Of a stretch of DNA of 5,178 nucleotides, positions 1 to 5,178 are shown one piece after another. This stretch comes from Actinomycetota bacterium. Its GTDB lineage: Bacteria; Actinomycetota; Thermoleophilia; Gaiellales; Gaiellaceae. Position 1 is the first letter of the stretch; every line of letters begins with the position of its first letter. The translations under genes were made by a program, and so were the position numbers. The DNA is taken from positions 1 through 5,178 of the forward strand of contig VAYE01000175.1 of the NCBI GenBank assembly GCA_005883235.1, given 5' to 3'. Below the pieces are notes generated by a model that had not been told where the DNA came from, did not search any database, and saw nothing but the letters and a program-made list of their open reading frames with translations.

Positions 1-69
1 CTCGACGGCAAGGAGATCCGGCAGACGATCGTCGTGCCGCGCAAGCTCGTCAACCTCGTCGTCGGGTAG
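1..69 (+). CDS. leuS: Leucyl-tRNA synthetase, C-terminal tail (partial)
   Basis: The first 22 codons read LDGKEIRQTIVVPRKLVNLV followed by VG and a TAG stop at 67-69. The pattern G-K-x-x-R-x-x-I-V-V-P-x-K-L-V-N-(L/I)-V-V is the conserved end of bacterial LeuRS, in the small C-terminal domain that contacts the elbow of tRNA-Leu. The protein attaches leucine to tRNA-Leu in the cytoplasm. Only the tail is present, so the catalytic and editing domains cannot be assessed. leuS just upstream of comEA-comEC is a neighbourhood I recall from Actinomycetota, which supports the call despite the short fragment. The main uncertainty is the small amount of sequence. Confidence 0.82.
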   Translation, partial: LDGKEIRQTIVVPRKLVNLVVG

Positions 70-89
70 ACACCGCGGTCTTTCGGCGC

Positions 90-119
90 ACAGCCGGCAC
101 GTTCTCGTCACCCGGCTGT
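90..119. other. Perfect 8-bp inverted repeat between leuS and comEA
   Basis: ACAGCCGG at 90-97 is the exact reverse complement of CCGGCTGT at 112-119, leaving a 14-base loop. It lies 20 bases after the leuS stop and ends 7 bases before the comEA start codon. No T-run follows the 3' arm, so it is not a standard intrinsic terminator. It could be a weak or U-less terminator for leuS, an RNA structure that hides the comEA start, or an operator. The sequence shows the repeat but not its role. Confidence 0.45.
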
Positions 120-126
120 CGTCAGA

Positions 127-732
127 ATGGGCAACGTGCCCGAGCTTCCGATCAGCCGCCGGCGCGCGCTCGTCGTGGCCGCCCTGCTCCTTGCCGTGCT
201 GCTCTTCGGCAGTCGCCTCCTCTCGCGCGGCGGGAGCGCGGCGCCCCCTCCGCCGCCGCTTCCGCCGCCGACCACGGCCGCAGCCACCGTGCCGCCCGCG
301 CGCGTCGTGGTCGACGTCGTCGGCGCGGTGCGTCGGCCGGGCCTCTACCGCCTGTCGCAGGGCGACCGCGTGGCCGACGCGCTCGCGCACGCGGGAGGCG
401 CGACCCGGAAGGCCGACCTCTCGCTCGTCAACCTCGCGGCGCTCGTGTCCGACGGGGAGCAGGTGGTCGTGCCGAGGCGGGGAGCGGCCGGGGTGGGCGC
501 GGCGGGCGCCGATTCGGCCGACGCGTCCGGCGTGCCGACCGGGCCCGTGCACCTGAACAGCGCGACGATCGAGCAGCTCGACTCCCTCCCGGGCGTGGGG
601 CCGGTGACCGCGCAGAAGATCGTCGACTACCGCCAGAAGCACGGCGCGTTCAGCTCCGTGGACGAGCTCGACGCAGTTCCCGGGATCGGCCCGGCGCGCC
701 TCGACCAGCTCCGGGACCTGGTCGCGCCCTGA
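127..732 (+). CDS. comEA: ComEA-type DNA-binding competence protein
   Basis: This 201-residue protein is a ComEA-family DNA receptor. It would bind incoming double-stranded DNA outside the cytoplasmic membrane and pass it to ComEC during natural transformation. Residues 11-13 are RRR, followed by one hydrophobic segment at about 14-29 that serves as a membrane anchor. Next come a proline-rich linker at 39-51, an SLBB domain at about 58-117 (VVVDVVGAVRRPGLYRL onward), a flexible Gly/Ala linker at 118-139, and a C-terminal pair of helix-hairpin-helix motifs. Their hairpins are LPGVGPVTAQKI at 154-165 and VPGIGPARLDQL at 184-195. Domain order and length are normal for the family. ATG 127 places basic residues directly before the anchor. 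No Shine-Dalgarno sequence is visible upstream, and GTG 136 is a possible alternative start. comEC follows immediately, as is usual for this pair. Confidence 0.95.
   Translation: MGNVPELPISRRRALVVAALLLAVLLFGSRLLSRGGSAAPPPPPLPPPTTAAATVPPARVVVDVVGAVRRPGLYRLSQGDRVADALAHAGGATRKADLSLVNLAALVSDGEQVVVPRRGAAGVGAAGADSADASGVPTGPVHLNSATIEQLDSLPGVGPVTAQKIVDYRQKHGAFSSVDELDAVPGIGPARLDQLRDLVAP
729..732 (+). other. Possible CTG start of comEC overlapping the comEA stop (CTGA)
   Basis: The comEC frame stays open upstream of GTG 810, back through the end of comEA, but I read no in-frame ATG, GTG or TTG from about 600 to 810. The only start-like codon near the comEA end is CTG 729-731, which overlaps the comEA TGA (730-732) as CTGA, the geometry of ATGA or GTGA coupled starts. 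Starting there adds 27 residues (SVPARSPFVPQHVAAAAALG onward) that hold a hydrophobic stretch expected at a ComEC N-terminus. CTG initiation is rare, so this remains inference. Confidence 0.4.
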
Positions 733-809
733 GCGTCCCGGCCCGGTCGCCGTTCGTCCCCCAGCACGTTGCCGCCGCCGCGGCGCTCGGCCTCGCCGCC
801 TCGCTCGTC

Positions 810-2180
810 GTGCGCTGCGCGTGGCCGGGACTCGCCGTCGCGGCGGCTCTCGCCGCGGCCGGCTCTGCCTTCGTCAAGCCCGAACGCGCCGAGCTCCTCG
901 TCGTCGCGTCCGCCGTCCTCGCGGCTGTCTGGTGGGGAAGCGGCCGGGCCGCCGACCTCGACCGGAGCGTCCTTGCGGACCGCATCGGGTGGGCGGAGAC
1001 GAGCCTCGTCACCGTCACCGGGCCGCCCCGAAGAGGGCGCTTCGAGCTTCGCCTCCCTGCCCGCGTCTCTCGGTTCGGGCGGCTGTGGGTCGACGAGCCG
1101 GTGCTTCTCGAGCTGCCGCTTGGACGCGCGCCGCCGCAAGGCGCCCGGCTCGAGGTCCTCGGCGAGCTCGTCCGCCCGCGTGGGCCCGTGAACGGGTTCG
1201 ACGAGGCCGGCTGGCTCCGGCGTCAGGGAGTGCACGTCGTCCTGCGCGGCGACCGGTGGCGCATGGTCGGCCGCCGGGGTGGCGTGCCCGGCTTCGCCGA
1301 CAAGCTCCGTGCCTGGCTCGGGCGGTCGGCCGCTCGTGGCCTGCACGGCGAGCGGCGCGGGATCGTCGAGGGCGTCGTGCTCGGCGACGATGCGGGCCTC
1401 AGCGACGACCTGAGACGCGACTTCCGAGCCTCGGGCCTCTATCACCTCCTAGCGGTGTCGGGCCAGAACGTGGCGCTCGTCGCGGGCTCCGCGCTGCTCG
1501 TCGCGTGGCTCGTCGGCCTACCCCGCCTGGCGGGAGAGCTCGGGGCGCTCGCCGCGATCGGCGCGTACGTCCTCGCGGTTGGGGCGCAGCCGTCGGTCGT
1601 GCGTGCCGCCGTCGCGGGGGCGCTCGGCTCGCTCGCCTGGATCGCTGCGCGGCAGAAGGATCGCTGGCACTTCCTGCTCCTGGGAGCGATCGTGCTCCTC
1701 GCGTGGAATCCGTACACGCTGCTCGACCCGGGGTTCGAGCTCTCCTTTGCGGCCGTGGTCTCGATCTTCACCGTGGCGCCGCGGGTCAGGCGTGCGCTCG
1801 ACGGCTATCCGGTGCCGCCGCGCCTCGCCGACGTCGTGTCGGTGTCGACCGCATGCGGTCTCGCGACGGCGCCGGTCTCGTGGTTCCAGTTCCATGCGAT
1901 CCCGCTGCTCACCGTTCCGGCGAACGCGCTGGCCGCACCGGCGGTCGTACCGCTGCTCGGGCTCGGGCTGGCGGCGGCGGTGATCGCGCCGCTCTCGGGT
2001 GGCGGCGCGTCGACGCTCGCCGGGCTGAACGGATGGTGCGCCGCGTACCTCGCCGAGTGCGCGCGGCTTGTCGGCGGCCTGCCGTTTGCACAGATCCGTT
2101 CCGGCCGGGCCGCCGCAGCCCTCGCCGTCGCCGCCTTCGTCGGCGGGGCCTATGCTTGGCGCCGATGCCGTCCGAGCTGA
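810..2180 (+). CDS. comEC: ComEC/Rec2 family DNA-uptake channel, short form
   Basis: ComEC is the polytopic inner-membrane protein that carries one strand of transforming DNA into the cytoplasm. Counted from GTG 810 the protein has 456 residues. Two hydrophobic segments (about 6-21 and 28-42) precede a soluble region at about 50-165 that matches the DUF4131/OB-fold position. The Competence domain then spans about 185-450. It carries GLYHLLAVSGQNVALV at 209-224, the family signature, then QPSVVRAAVAGAL at 260-272 and DPGFELSFAAV at 306-316, among many membrane helices. The protein stops shortly after the last helix, so the C-terminal metallo-beta-lactamase-like domain of longer ComECs (B. subtilis ComEC is roughly 770 residues) is absent. 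GTG 810 is given as the first conventional start, but it falls just after another hydrophobic stretch, so CTG 729 (483 residues) may be the true start. The end overlaps holA by 16 bp. Confidence 0.93.
   Translation: MRCAWPGLAVAAALAAAGSAFVKPERAELLVVASAVLAAVWWGSGRAADLDRSVLADRIGWAETSLVTVTGPPRRGRFELRLPARVSRFGRLWVDEPVLLELPLGRAPPQGARLEVLGELVRPRGPVNGFDEAGWLRRQGVHVVLRGDRWRMVGRRGGVPGFADKLRAWLGRSAARGLHGERRGIVEGVVLGDDAGLSDDLRRDFRASGLYHLLAVSGQNVALVAGSALLVAWLVGLPRLAGELGALAAIGAYVLAVGAQPSVVRAAVAGALGSLAWIAARQKDRWHFLLLGAIVLLAWNPYTLLDPGFELSFAAVVSIFTVAPRVRRALDGYPVPPRLADVVSVSTACGLATAPVSWFQFHAIPLLTVPANALAAPAVVPLLGLGLAAAVIAPLSGGGASTLAGLNGWCAAYLAECARLVGGLPFAQIRSGRAAAALAVAAFVGGAYAWRRCRPS
2151..2164 (+). promoter_or_regulatory. 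Possible -10 element (TATGCT) just upstream of holA
   Basis: TATGCT at 2151-2156 fits the TAnnnT form of a -10 hexamer and lies 8 bases before ATG 2165. A transcript would therefore begin at or next to the start codon, as in leaderless mRNAs. It sits inside the 3' end of comEC, and no -35-like hexamer is evident at the expected spacing. Translational coupling to comEC is the competing explanation for how holA is expressed. Confidence 0.3.
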
Positions 2181-3145
2181 AGCCCACCTACCTCATCACC
2201 GGAAGCGACCGTCCCAAGGTCGCCCGGGCGGTTCGACGGTTGCGCGAGCGGATCGGAGCAGATGCGGCCGAGACGCTCGATGCGGCCGAGACCTCCGGCG
2301 ACGACGCCGTGGCCGCGTGCAACGCGCTGGGCCTCTTCGGCGCGGGCACCCGACTCGTCGTCGTCGACGATGTCGAGCGGTGGAAGGCGCCCGACGCGAA
2401 GGCGGTCGCCGAGTACCTGTCGAGCCCGGCCCCGGGCACCGTCCTCGCGCTCGTGGGCGAGGGCATCAAGGCCGACGCCCCGCTCGCGAAGGCGTGCGCC
2501 AAGGCGGGCGAGGTGCTCCGGTACGAGGCGCCGCGCAAGCGCGACCTCCCTGCCTGGGTGGCCGACCAGTTCGCGCGCCGGAGCGCGCACGCCGACGCAG
2601 ACGCATGTCGCGCGCTCGCGGAGCTCGTCGGCGACGACCTCGACGCGCTGGCTCTCGAAGTGGAGAAGCTGGCGACCTGGGCGGGCGGCGAGACGATCGG
2701 CGTTCGCGACGTCGAGCTCCTCGCCGTGCCGCACTCGGAAGCCTCTGTCTTCTCGCTGACCGACACGTGGGGGCAGCGGGACGTGGCCGGCGCCCTTCGC
2801 GCGTGCGACTCGCTGCTCGAACGCTCCTCGCGGGAGATCACCTCGATCGCCGGCCTCCTCGCGAGCCACGTCGGCAAGGTGCGGGCCTGCCAGGCGCTCG
2901 CCGCCGAAGGCGTCCGCCCGCGCGATGCGGCCGGACGACTGAAGATGCATCCCTTCGCGGCCGAGAAGGCGTTTGCGCAGGCGGCGAACTTCAGCGTCGA
3001 GGAGCTGCGAGCCGTGACCGTGCGCCTGGCCGCGCTCGACGCGGCGCTGAAGGGGAGGAGCAGGATCTCCGGCGAGCTCGAGCTCGCCCGTGCACTCCTC
3101 GACATCACCCGCGCGGAGCGCGAGGCCGTTCCGGCGACGGCTTAG
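2165..3145 (+). CDS. holA: DNA polymerase III, delta subunit (clamp loader)
   Basis: This 326-residue protein is the delta subunit of the clamp loader. It opens the sliding beta clamp so that it can be placed on primed DNA at the replication fork. The N-terminal AAA+-like domain begins with PTYLITGSDRPKVARAVRRL (7-26), where a family member has its degenerate nucleotide-binding region, so no Walker A is expected. LGLFGAGTRLVVVDDVERW (55-73) is the conserved strand region, and EYLSSPAPGTVLALV (83-97) follows. The middle domain shows LPAWVADQFARR (128-139) and LVGDDLDALALEVEKLATW (154-172), a strong delta signature. The C-terminal collar domain starts near SVFSLTDTWGQRDVAGAL (194-211). Length is typical. 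ATG 2165 is preferred because it begins directly before the first conserved strand. TTG 2156 is in frame three codons upstream, with GGGG about 9 bases before it. The gene overlaps comEC by 16 bp, and its stop overlaps that of rpsT. Confidence 0.94.
   Translation: MPSELKPTYLITGSDRPKVARAVRRLRERIGADAAETLDAAETSGDDAVAACNALGLFGAGTRLVVVDDVERWKAPDAKAVAEYLSSPAPGTVLALVGEGIKADAPLAKACAKAGEVLRYEAPRKRDLPAWVADQFARRSAHADADACRALAELVGDDLDALALEVEKLATWAGGETIGVRDVELLAVPHSEASVFSLTDTWGQRDVAGALRACDSLLERSSREITSIAGLLASHVGKVRACQALAAEGVRPRDAAGRLKMHPFAAEKAFAQAANFSVEELRAVTVRLAALDAALKGRSRISGELELARALLDITRAEREAVPATA
2261..2292 (+). repeat. 14-bp tandem direct repeat inside holA
   Basis: GATGCGGCCGAGAC occurs at 2261-2274 and again, unchanged, at 2279-2292, an 18-bp period. 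It encodes a doubled DAAET unit (residues 33-37 and 39-43) in the N-terminal domain of the delta subunit, in a loop region before LGLFG. It is in frame and looks like a small tandem duplication. Confidence 0.7.
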
Positions 3146-3402
3146 GCGCCCGAGACGAGCTTCGCGGCCTGCGCCTTCCGGCGCGCCGCGGTGTTTCGGT
3201 GGAGCGCGCCGCGTGCGGCAGCCTGGTCGATCGAGCGCACCAGGCGGACGTGCTCGGCGGCGATCCGCTCCTTGTCGCCGTCCGTGACCGCGTCGCGGAG
3301 GCGGCGGGTGAGCGTCTTGACCGTCGAGCGGTAGCGGAGGTTCCGGAGGCGCTCGTCGGCGGCGGTGCGGACGCGTTTCTTCTGTTGCTTGATGTTCGGC
3401 AT
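3142..3402 (-). CDS. rpsT: 30S ribosomal protein S20
   Basis: This 86-residue basic protein matches S20, a primary binder of 16S rRNA in the small ribosomal subunit. It starts MPNIKQQKKRVRTAADERLR (compare MANIKSQIKR in the family), continues with RNLRYRSTVKTLTRRLRDAV, then SIDQAAARGALHRNTAARRK at 57-76, which corresponds to the conserved D-K-A-A-x-K-G-x-x-H-x-N-x-A-x-R-K motif, and ends AQAAKLVSGA. Length is standard. ATG 3402-3400 begins the conserved N-terminus exactly. No AGGAGG-like site precedes it; instead an RNA hairpin lies 11 bases upstream. The gene converges on holA with a 4-bp overlap and diverges from murJ. In other bacteria S20 represses its own translation, and the sequence alone does not show whether that occurs here. 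Confidence 0.97.
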   Translation of the reverse strand: MPNIKQQKKRVRTAADERLRNLRYRSTVKTLTRRLRDAVTDGDKERIAAEHVRLVRSIDQAAARGALHRNTAARRKAQAAKLVSGA

Positions 3403-3413
3403 TGCGTAAGGAC

Positions 3414-3430
3414 GCCCGCTGGGCGCGGGC
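3414..3430 (-). promoter_or_regulatory. GC-rich hairpin in the rpsT leader
   Basis: Read on the rpsT strand, GCCCGC (3430-3425) pairs with GCGGGC (3419-3414) around a 5-base loop, 11 bases before the rpsT start codon. An alternative 5-bp pairing, CGCCC (3425-3421) with GGGCG (3417-3413), shares these bases and would exclude the first. The position, in place of a Shine-Dalgarno sequence, fits a translational control element, but in DNA this GC-rich short stems also arise by chance. Confidence 0.35.
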
Positions 3431-3436
3431 TCGGCG

Positions 3437-3442
3437 ATGGTA
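3437..3442 (-). promoter_or_regulatory. Possible -10 element for rpsT (TACCAT)
   Basis: On the minus strand 3442-3437 reads TACCAT, which fits TAnnnT. It would start transcription near 3430, giving a leader of about 28 bases that begins at the hairpin above. No convincing -35 hexamer is visible. It is a weak call, supported mainly by position in the divergent spacer. Confidence 0.28.
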
Positions 3443-3493
3443 CCAAAGCGCCGTCCCGGGCTCCGCGGCGCGGGCGCCAGCGAGTCGTCTACC

Positions 3494-3506
3494 TATACTC
3501 GGCGGC
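3494..3506 (+). promoter_or_regulatory. -10 element (TATACT) of a likely leaderless murJ promoter
   Basis: TATACT at 3494-3499 is a near-consensus -10 hexamer and stands out in a GC-rich spacer. Seven bases separate it from GTG 3507, so the expected transcription start falls on or beside the start codon. This is the classic arrangement of leaderless mRNAs, which are common in Actinomycetota and Deinococcus. No TTGACA-like -35 is evident 16-18 bases upstream, and no Shine-Dalgarno sequence is needed in this model. Confidence 0.55.
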
Positions 3507-4964
3507 GTGGTAGAGGCGCGCGGCTCGACCGGCGCCGCGGAGGCGCGCGGCCGCCGGCTCGCCTGGTCGACGGCCGTCTTCTCGCTCGCCACGGGCCTCT
3601 CGCGCATCGTCGGCCTGCTCCGCGAGTCGGTCGTCCGCTACTACTTCGGCACCGTCGGCTCGATCAACGCGTTCGAGGTCGCGTTCCTCGTCCCGAATAC
3701 GATCCGCGCGCTCGTGGCGGACGCAGCTCTCTCCTCCGCGTTCGTCCCCGTCTTCAGCGAGCTGCTCGAGAACGTCGCGGTGGGGCTCGCCCGCGTCTTG
3801 TTCCCGATCGTCGTCCTGCTCGGGCTGACGGGGATCGTCGTCGGGATCCTGAACAGCTACGAGCACTTCTCTGTGCCCGCGCTCGCGCCCGTGTTCTGGA
3901 ACCTCGCGATCGTCGCCGGCCTCGCGCTCGGCGTCCCGCAGGCGCACGGGATCGACGCGAAGCTCTACGTCTACGCCGTCTCGATCGTCGTCGCGACACT
4001 GATCCAGCTGCTCTTGCCGGTTCCGTGGCTGCGTGGCCGCGACGGGCGGCTCCAGCTCGTCATCGACTGGCGCGACCCCGCCGTCCGGCGGACGTTCAAG
4101 CTGATGGTGCCGATCACGCTGGGGCTCGGGCTCATCAACCTGAACGCCCTGGTCGACACGCTCTTCGCGGCCCGGTTGATCGACAAGAACCAGGCGCCGA
4201 GCGCGATCAGCGCCGCGTTTCGGCTCTACATCTTCCCGCAGGGCATGTTCTCGGTTGCCGTCGCGACAGTCCTGTTCCCCGCACTTGCGCGGCTCGCAAC
4301 CCGCGGTGACCAGGTGGGATTCCGCCACACGGTGGCGCTCGGCCTGCGCCAGATCGCGTTCCTTCTCGTCCCCGCGAGCGTGGTCTCGGCCGTCCTGGCG
4401 GAGCCGATCGTCCGGCTCGTCTACCAGCGCGGCGGGTTCACGCCCTCGCAGACGCACGTCGTCGCCGGCGCGCTCGCGGCGTTCGCCCTCGGCCTCGCCT
4501 TCAACGGGACGATGCTGATGCTGAACCGCGCCTTCTTCAGCCTGCAGTCGAACTGGATCCCGACGGTGGTCGCCCTCGCGAACCTCGGTCTGAACGCGGC
4601 TCTCGACGCCGCCTTCTACCGGCTGGGGATCTGGGGCATCCCGCTCTCGACGTCAATCGTGAACATCGCCGGGACGGCCGCCCTGCTCGTCCTGCTGCGG
4701 CGGCGGATCGGCCGCATCGAGCTCGGGGAGACGAGGCGGTCGTTCGCGCTCGTCGTCGTCGCCTCGGCAGTGCTCGCGGCCGTTTCGTATCCCGTCTGGC
4801 GCGGCCTCGACGCAGCCGTCGGCCGGTCGTTCGGCGGCCAGCTCGTGTCGGTCGTCGGGACCCTTGCGGTCGGGGCCCTGGTCTACCTCGTTTCCTGCCG
4901 TTTGCTGCGGGTTCGTGAGCTCGACGCGTTGCTATCGTTGCGATCCCGTCTGCGCCGCGCATGA
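3507..4964 (+). CDS. murJ: MurJ/MviN-family lipid II flippase, TM3 region apparently missing
   Basis: MurJ moves lipid-linked peptidoglycan precursor (lipid II) across the cytoplasmic membrane. From GTG 3507 the protein has 485 residues. [12 protein letters not shown] (30-41), [15 protein letters not shown] (55-69) and [12 protein letters not shown] (76-87) are family motifs in TM1-TM2. Arg33, Arg39, Arg67 and Arg239 (in [14 protein letters not shown], 238-251) fall where MurJ has functionally important arginines. From my memory of E. coli MurJ, about 60 residues separate the AFVP motif region from TM4, holding TM3 and an APGF-containing loop. Here ELLENV (85-90) runs almost directly into [20 protein letters not shown] (94-113), the TM4 equivalent. 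I count 13 membrane segments instead of 14. GTG 3507 is chosen for the TATACT element 7 bases upstream. An in-frame TTG at 3402 would overlap rpsT and add an unlikely basic leader. lepA follows after 7 bp. Confidence 0.92.
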   Translation: MVEARGSTGAAEARGRRLAWSTAVFSLATGLSRIVGLLRESVVRYYFGTVGSINAFEVAFLVPNTIRALVADAALSSAFVPVFSELLENVAVGLARVLFPIVVLLGLTGIVVGILNSYEHFSVPALAPVFWNLAIVAGLALGVPQAHGIDAKLYVYAVSIVVATLIQLLLPVPWLRGRDGRLQLVIDWRDPAVRRTFKLMVPITLGLGLINLNALVDTLFAARLIDKNQAPSAISAAFRLYIFPQGMFSVAVATVLFPALARLATRGDQVGFRHTVALGLRQIAFLLVPASVVSAVLAEPIVRLVYQRGGFTPSQTHVVAGALAAFALGLAFNGTMLMLNRAFFSLQSNWIPTVVALANLGLNAALDAAFYRLGIWGIPLSTSIVNIAGTAALLVLLRRRIGRIELGETRRSFALVVVASAVLAAVSYPVWRGLDAAVGRSFGGQLVSVVGTLAVGALVYLVSCRLLRVRELDALLSLRSRLRRA

Positions 4965-4971
4965 GCTTCGC

Positions 4972-5178
4972 ATGGACCAAGACCGCATCCGCAACTTCTC
5001 GATCATCGCCCACATCGACCACGGCAAGTCGACGCTGGCCGATCGCATCCTCGAGCTCACCGACGCCCTCTCGAGCCGCGAGATGCGGGAACAGGTGCTG
5101 GACACGATGGAGCTCGAGCGCGAGCGCGGAATCACGATCAAGGCGCAGGCCGTCCGCGTCGACTGGAAGGGCCACGAG
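4972..5178 (+). CDS. lepA: Elongation factor 4 (LepA), N-terminal part (partial)
   Basis: LepA/EF4 is a translational GTPase that acts on the ribosome in initiation, elongation or back-translocation; its exact cellular role is still debated. The 69 residues present begin [20 protein letters not shown], the N-terminal strand and the G1/P-loop AHIDHGKS (13-20). [17 protein letters not shown] (22-38) follows, then [20 protein letters not shown] (41-60), the switch I region with the G2 threonine at position 55. [12 protein letters not shown] distinguishes LepA from EF-G and EF-Tu. The reading frame is still open at the window edge. ATG 4972 fits the usual LepA N-terminus. It lies 7 bp after the murJ stop, so co-transcription with murJ is likely, and no strong Shine-Dalgarno sequence is seen. 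Confidence 0.97.
   Translation, partial: MDQDRIRNFSIIAHIDHGKSTLADRILELTDALSSREMREQVLDTMELERERGITIKAQAVRVDWKGHE

Noticed and set aside
90..119. Inverted repeat as a Rho-independent terminator of leuS
   Set aside because: The loop is long, the stem only 8 bp, and no T-tract follows, so the call was kept as an unassigned inverted repeat.
627..1445. Minus-strand open frame (272 codons) across the comEA-comEC junction
   Set aside because: Low-complexity charged sequence overlapping two well-supported genes; a GC shadow.
821..2164. Upstream extension of the holA frame, which would fuse 448 extra residues to the delta subunit
   Set aside because: The extension is Arg-rich and out of frame with comEC, which encodes recognisable ComEC motifs over the same bases. 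The delta subunit is full length from ATG 2165.
3402..3506. TTG 3402 as the murJ start (520-residue protein)
   Set aside because: It would overlap the rpsT start codon and add a 35-residue leader unlike MurJ. GTG 3507 with TATACT 7 bases upstream is better supported.
2150..3607. Long minus-strand open frame (485 codons) opposite holA and rpsT
   Set aside because: It is antisense to two clearly recognised genes, is dominated by Arg, Ala, Gly and Pro as expected for a shadow frame in GC-rich DNA, and shows no recognisable domain.
3489..4457. Minus-strand open frame (322 codons) opposite murJ
   Set aside because: Its highly charged, Asp/Arg/Glu-rich composition is the reverse-frame image of a hydrophobic membrane protein gene. 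No family features are visible.
4961..4964. ATG overlapping the murJ stop (ATGA) as a coupled start
   Set aside because: This ATG is in a different frame from lepA and opens a Ser/Arg-rich shadow. The LepA N-terminus is encoded from ATG 4972.
1..5178. tRNA genes, CRISPR arrays, insertion sequences or a novel defence-type cassette
   Set aside because: Nearly every base falls in recognised housekeeping or competence genes. I saw no regularly spaced repeats, transposase motifs or terminal inverted repeats, and no spacer long enough to hold a hidden gene.

Overview
This window is a GC-rich chromosomal segment packed with housekeeping and DNA-uptake genes. Codon third positions are overwhelmingly G or C. 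The order leuS, comEA, comEC, holA, then rpsT on the opposite strand, then lepA, is one I associate with Actinomycetota. With the GTG and TTG start usage, the absence of clear Shine-Dalgarno sites and the absence of mobile elements, it suggests a chromosome of a high-GC Gram-positive lineage, perhaps a deep-branching one such as Thermoleophilia. That placement is inference from context and was not tested by alignment.

Layout: the last 22 codons of leuS (1-69) are followed by a short spacer with a perfect 8-bp inverted repeat. A compact plus-strand run comes next: comEA (127-732), comEC (about 729 or 810 to 2180) and holA (2165-3145). comEC and holA overlap by 16 bp, and comEC may overlap comEA by a CTGA junction. 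rpsT (3402-3142, minus strand) converges on holA so tightly that the two stop codons overlap. A divergent spacer of about 100 bp then carries candidate promoters for rpsT and for murJ (3507-4964). lepA starts 7 bp after murJ and runs off the window (4972-5178).

Roles: ComEA (membrane-anchored DNA receptor) and ComEC (inner-membrane DNA channel) form the core of a natural transformation machine. HolA is the delta subunit of the DNA polymerase III clamp loader. S20 and LepA/EF4 belong to the ribosome, LeuS charges tRNA-Leu, and MurJ is the lipid II flippase of peptidoglycan synthesis.

I see no previously undescribed multi-gene system here. The points most worth checking are a MurJ that appears to lack its third transmembrane helix and following loop (about 50 residues), a ComEC with no conventional start codon ahead of its first hydrophobic segment and no C-terminal metallo-beta-lactamase domain, leaderless-type promoter spacing at murJ and possibly holA, and the overlapping stops of holA and rpsT.
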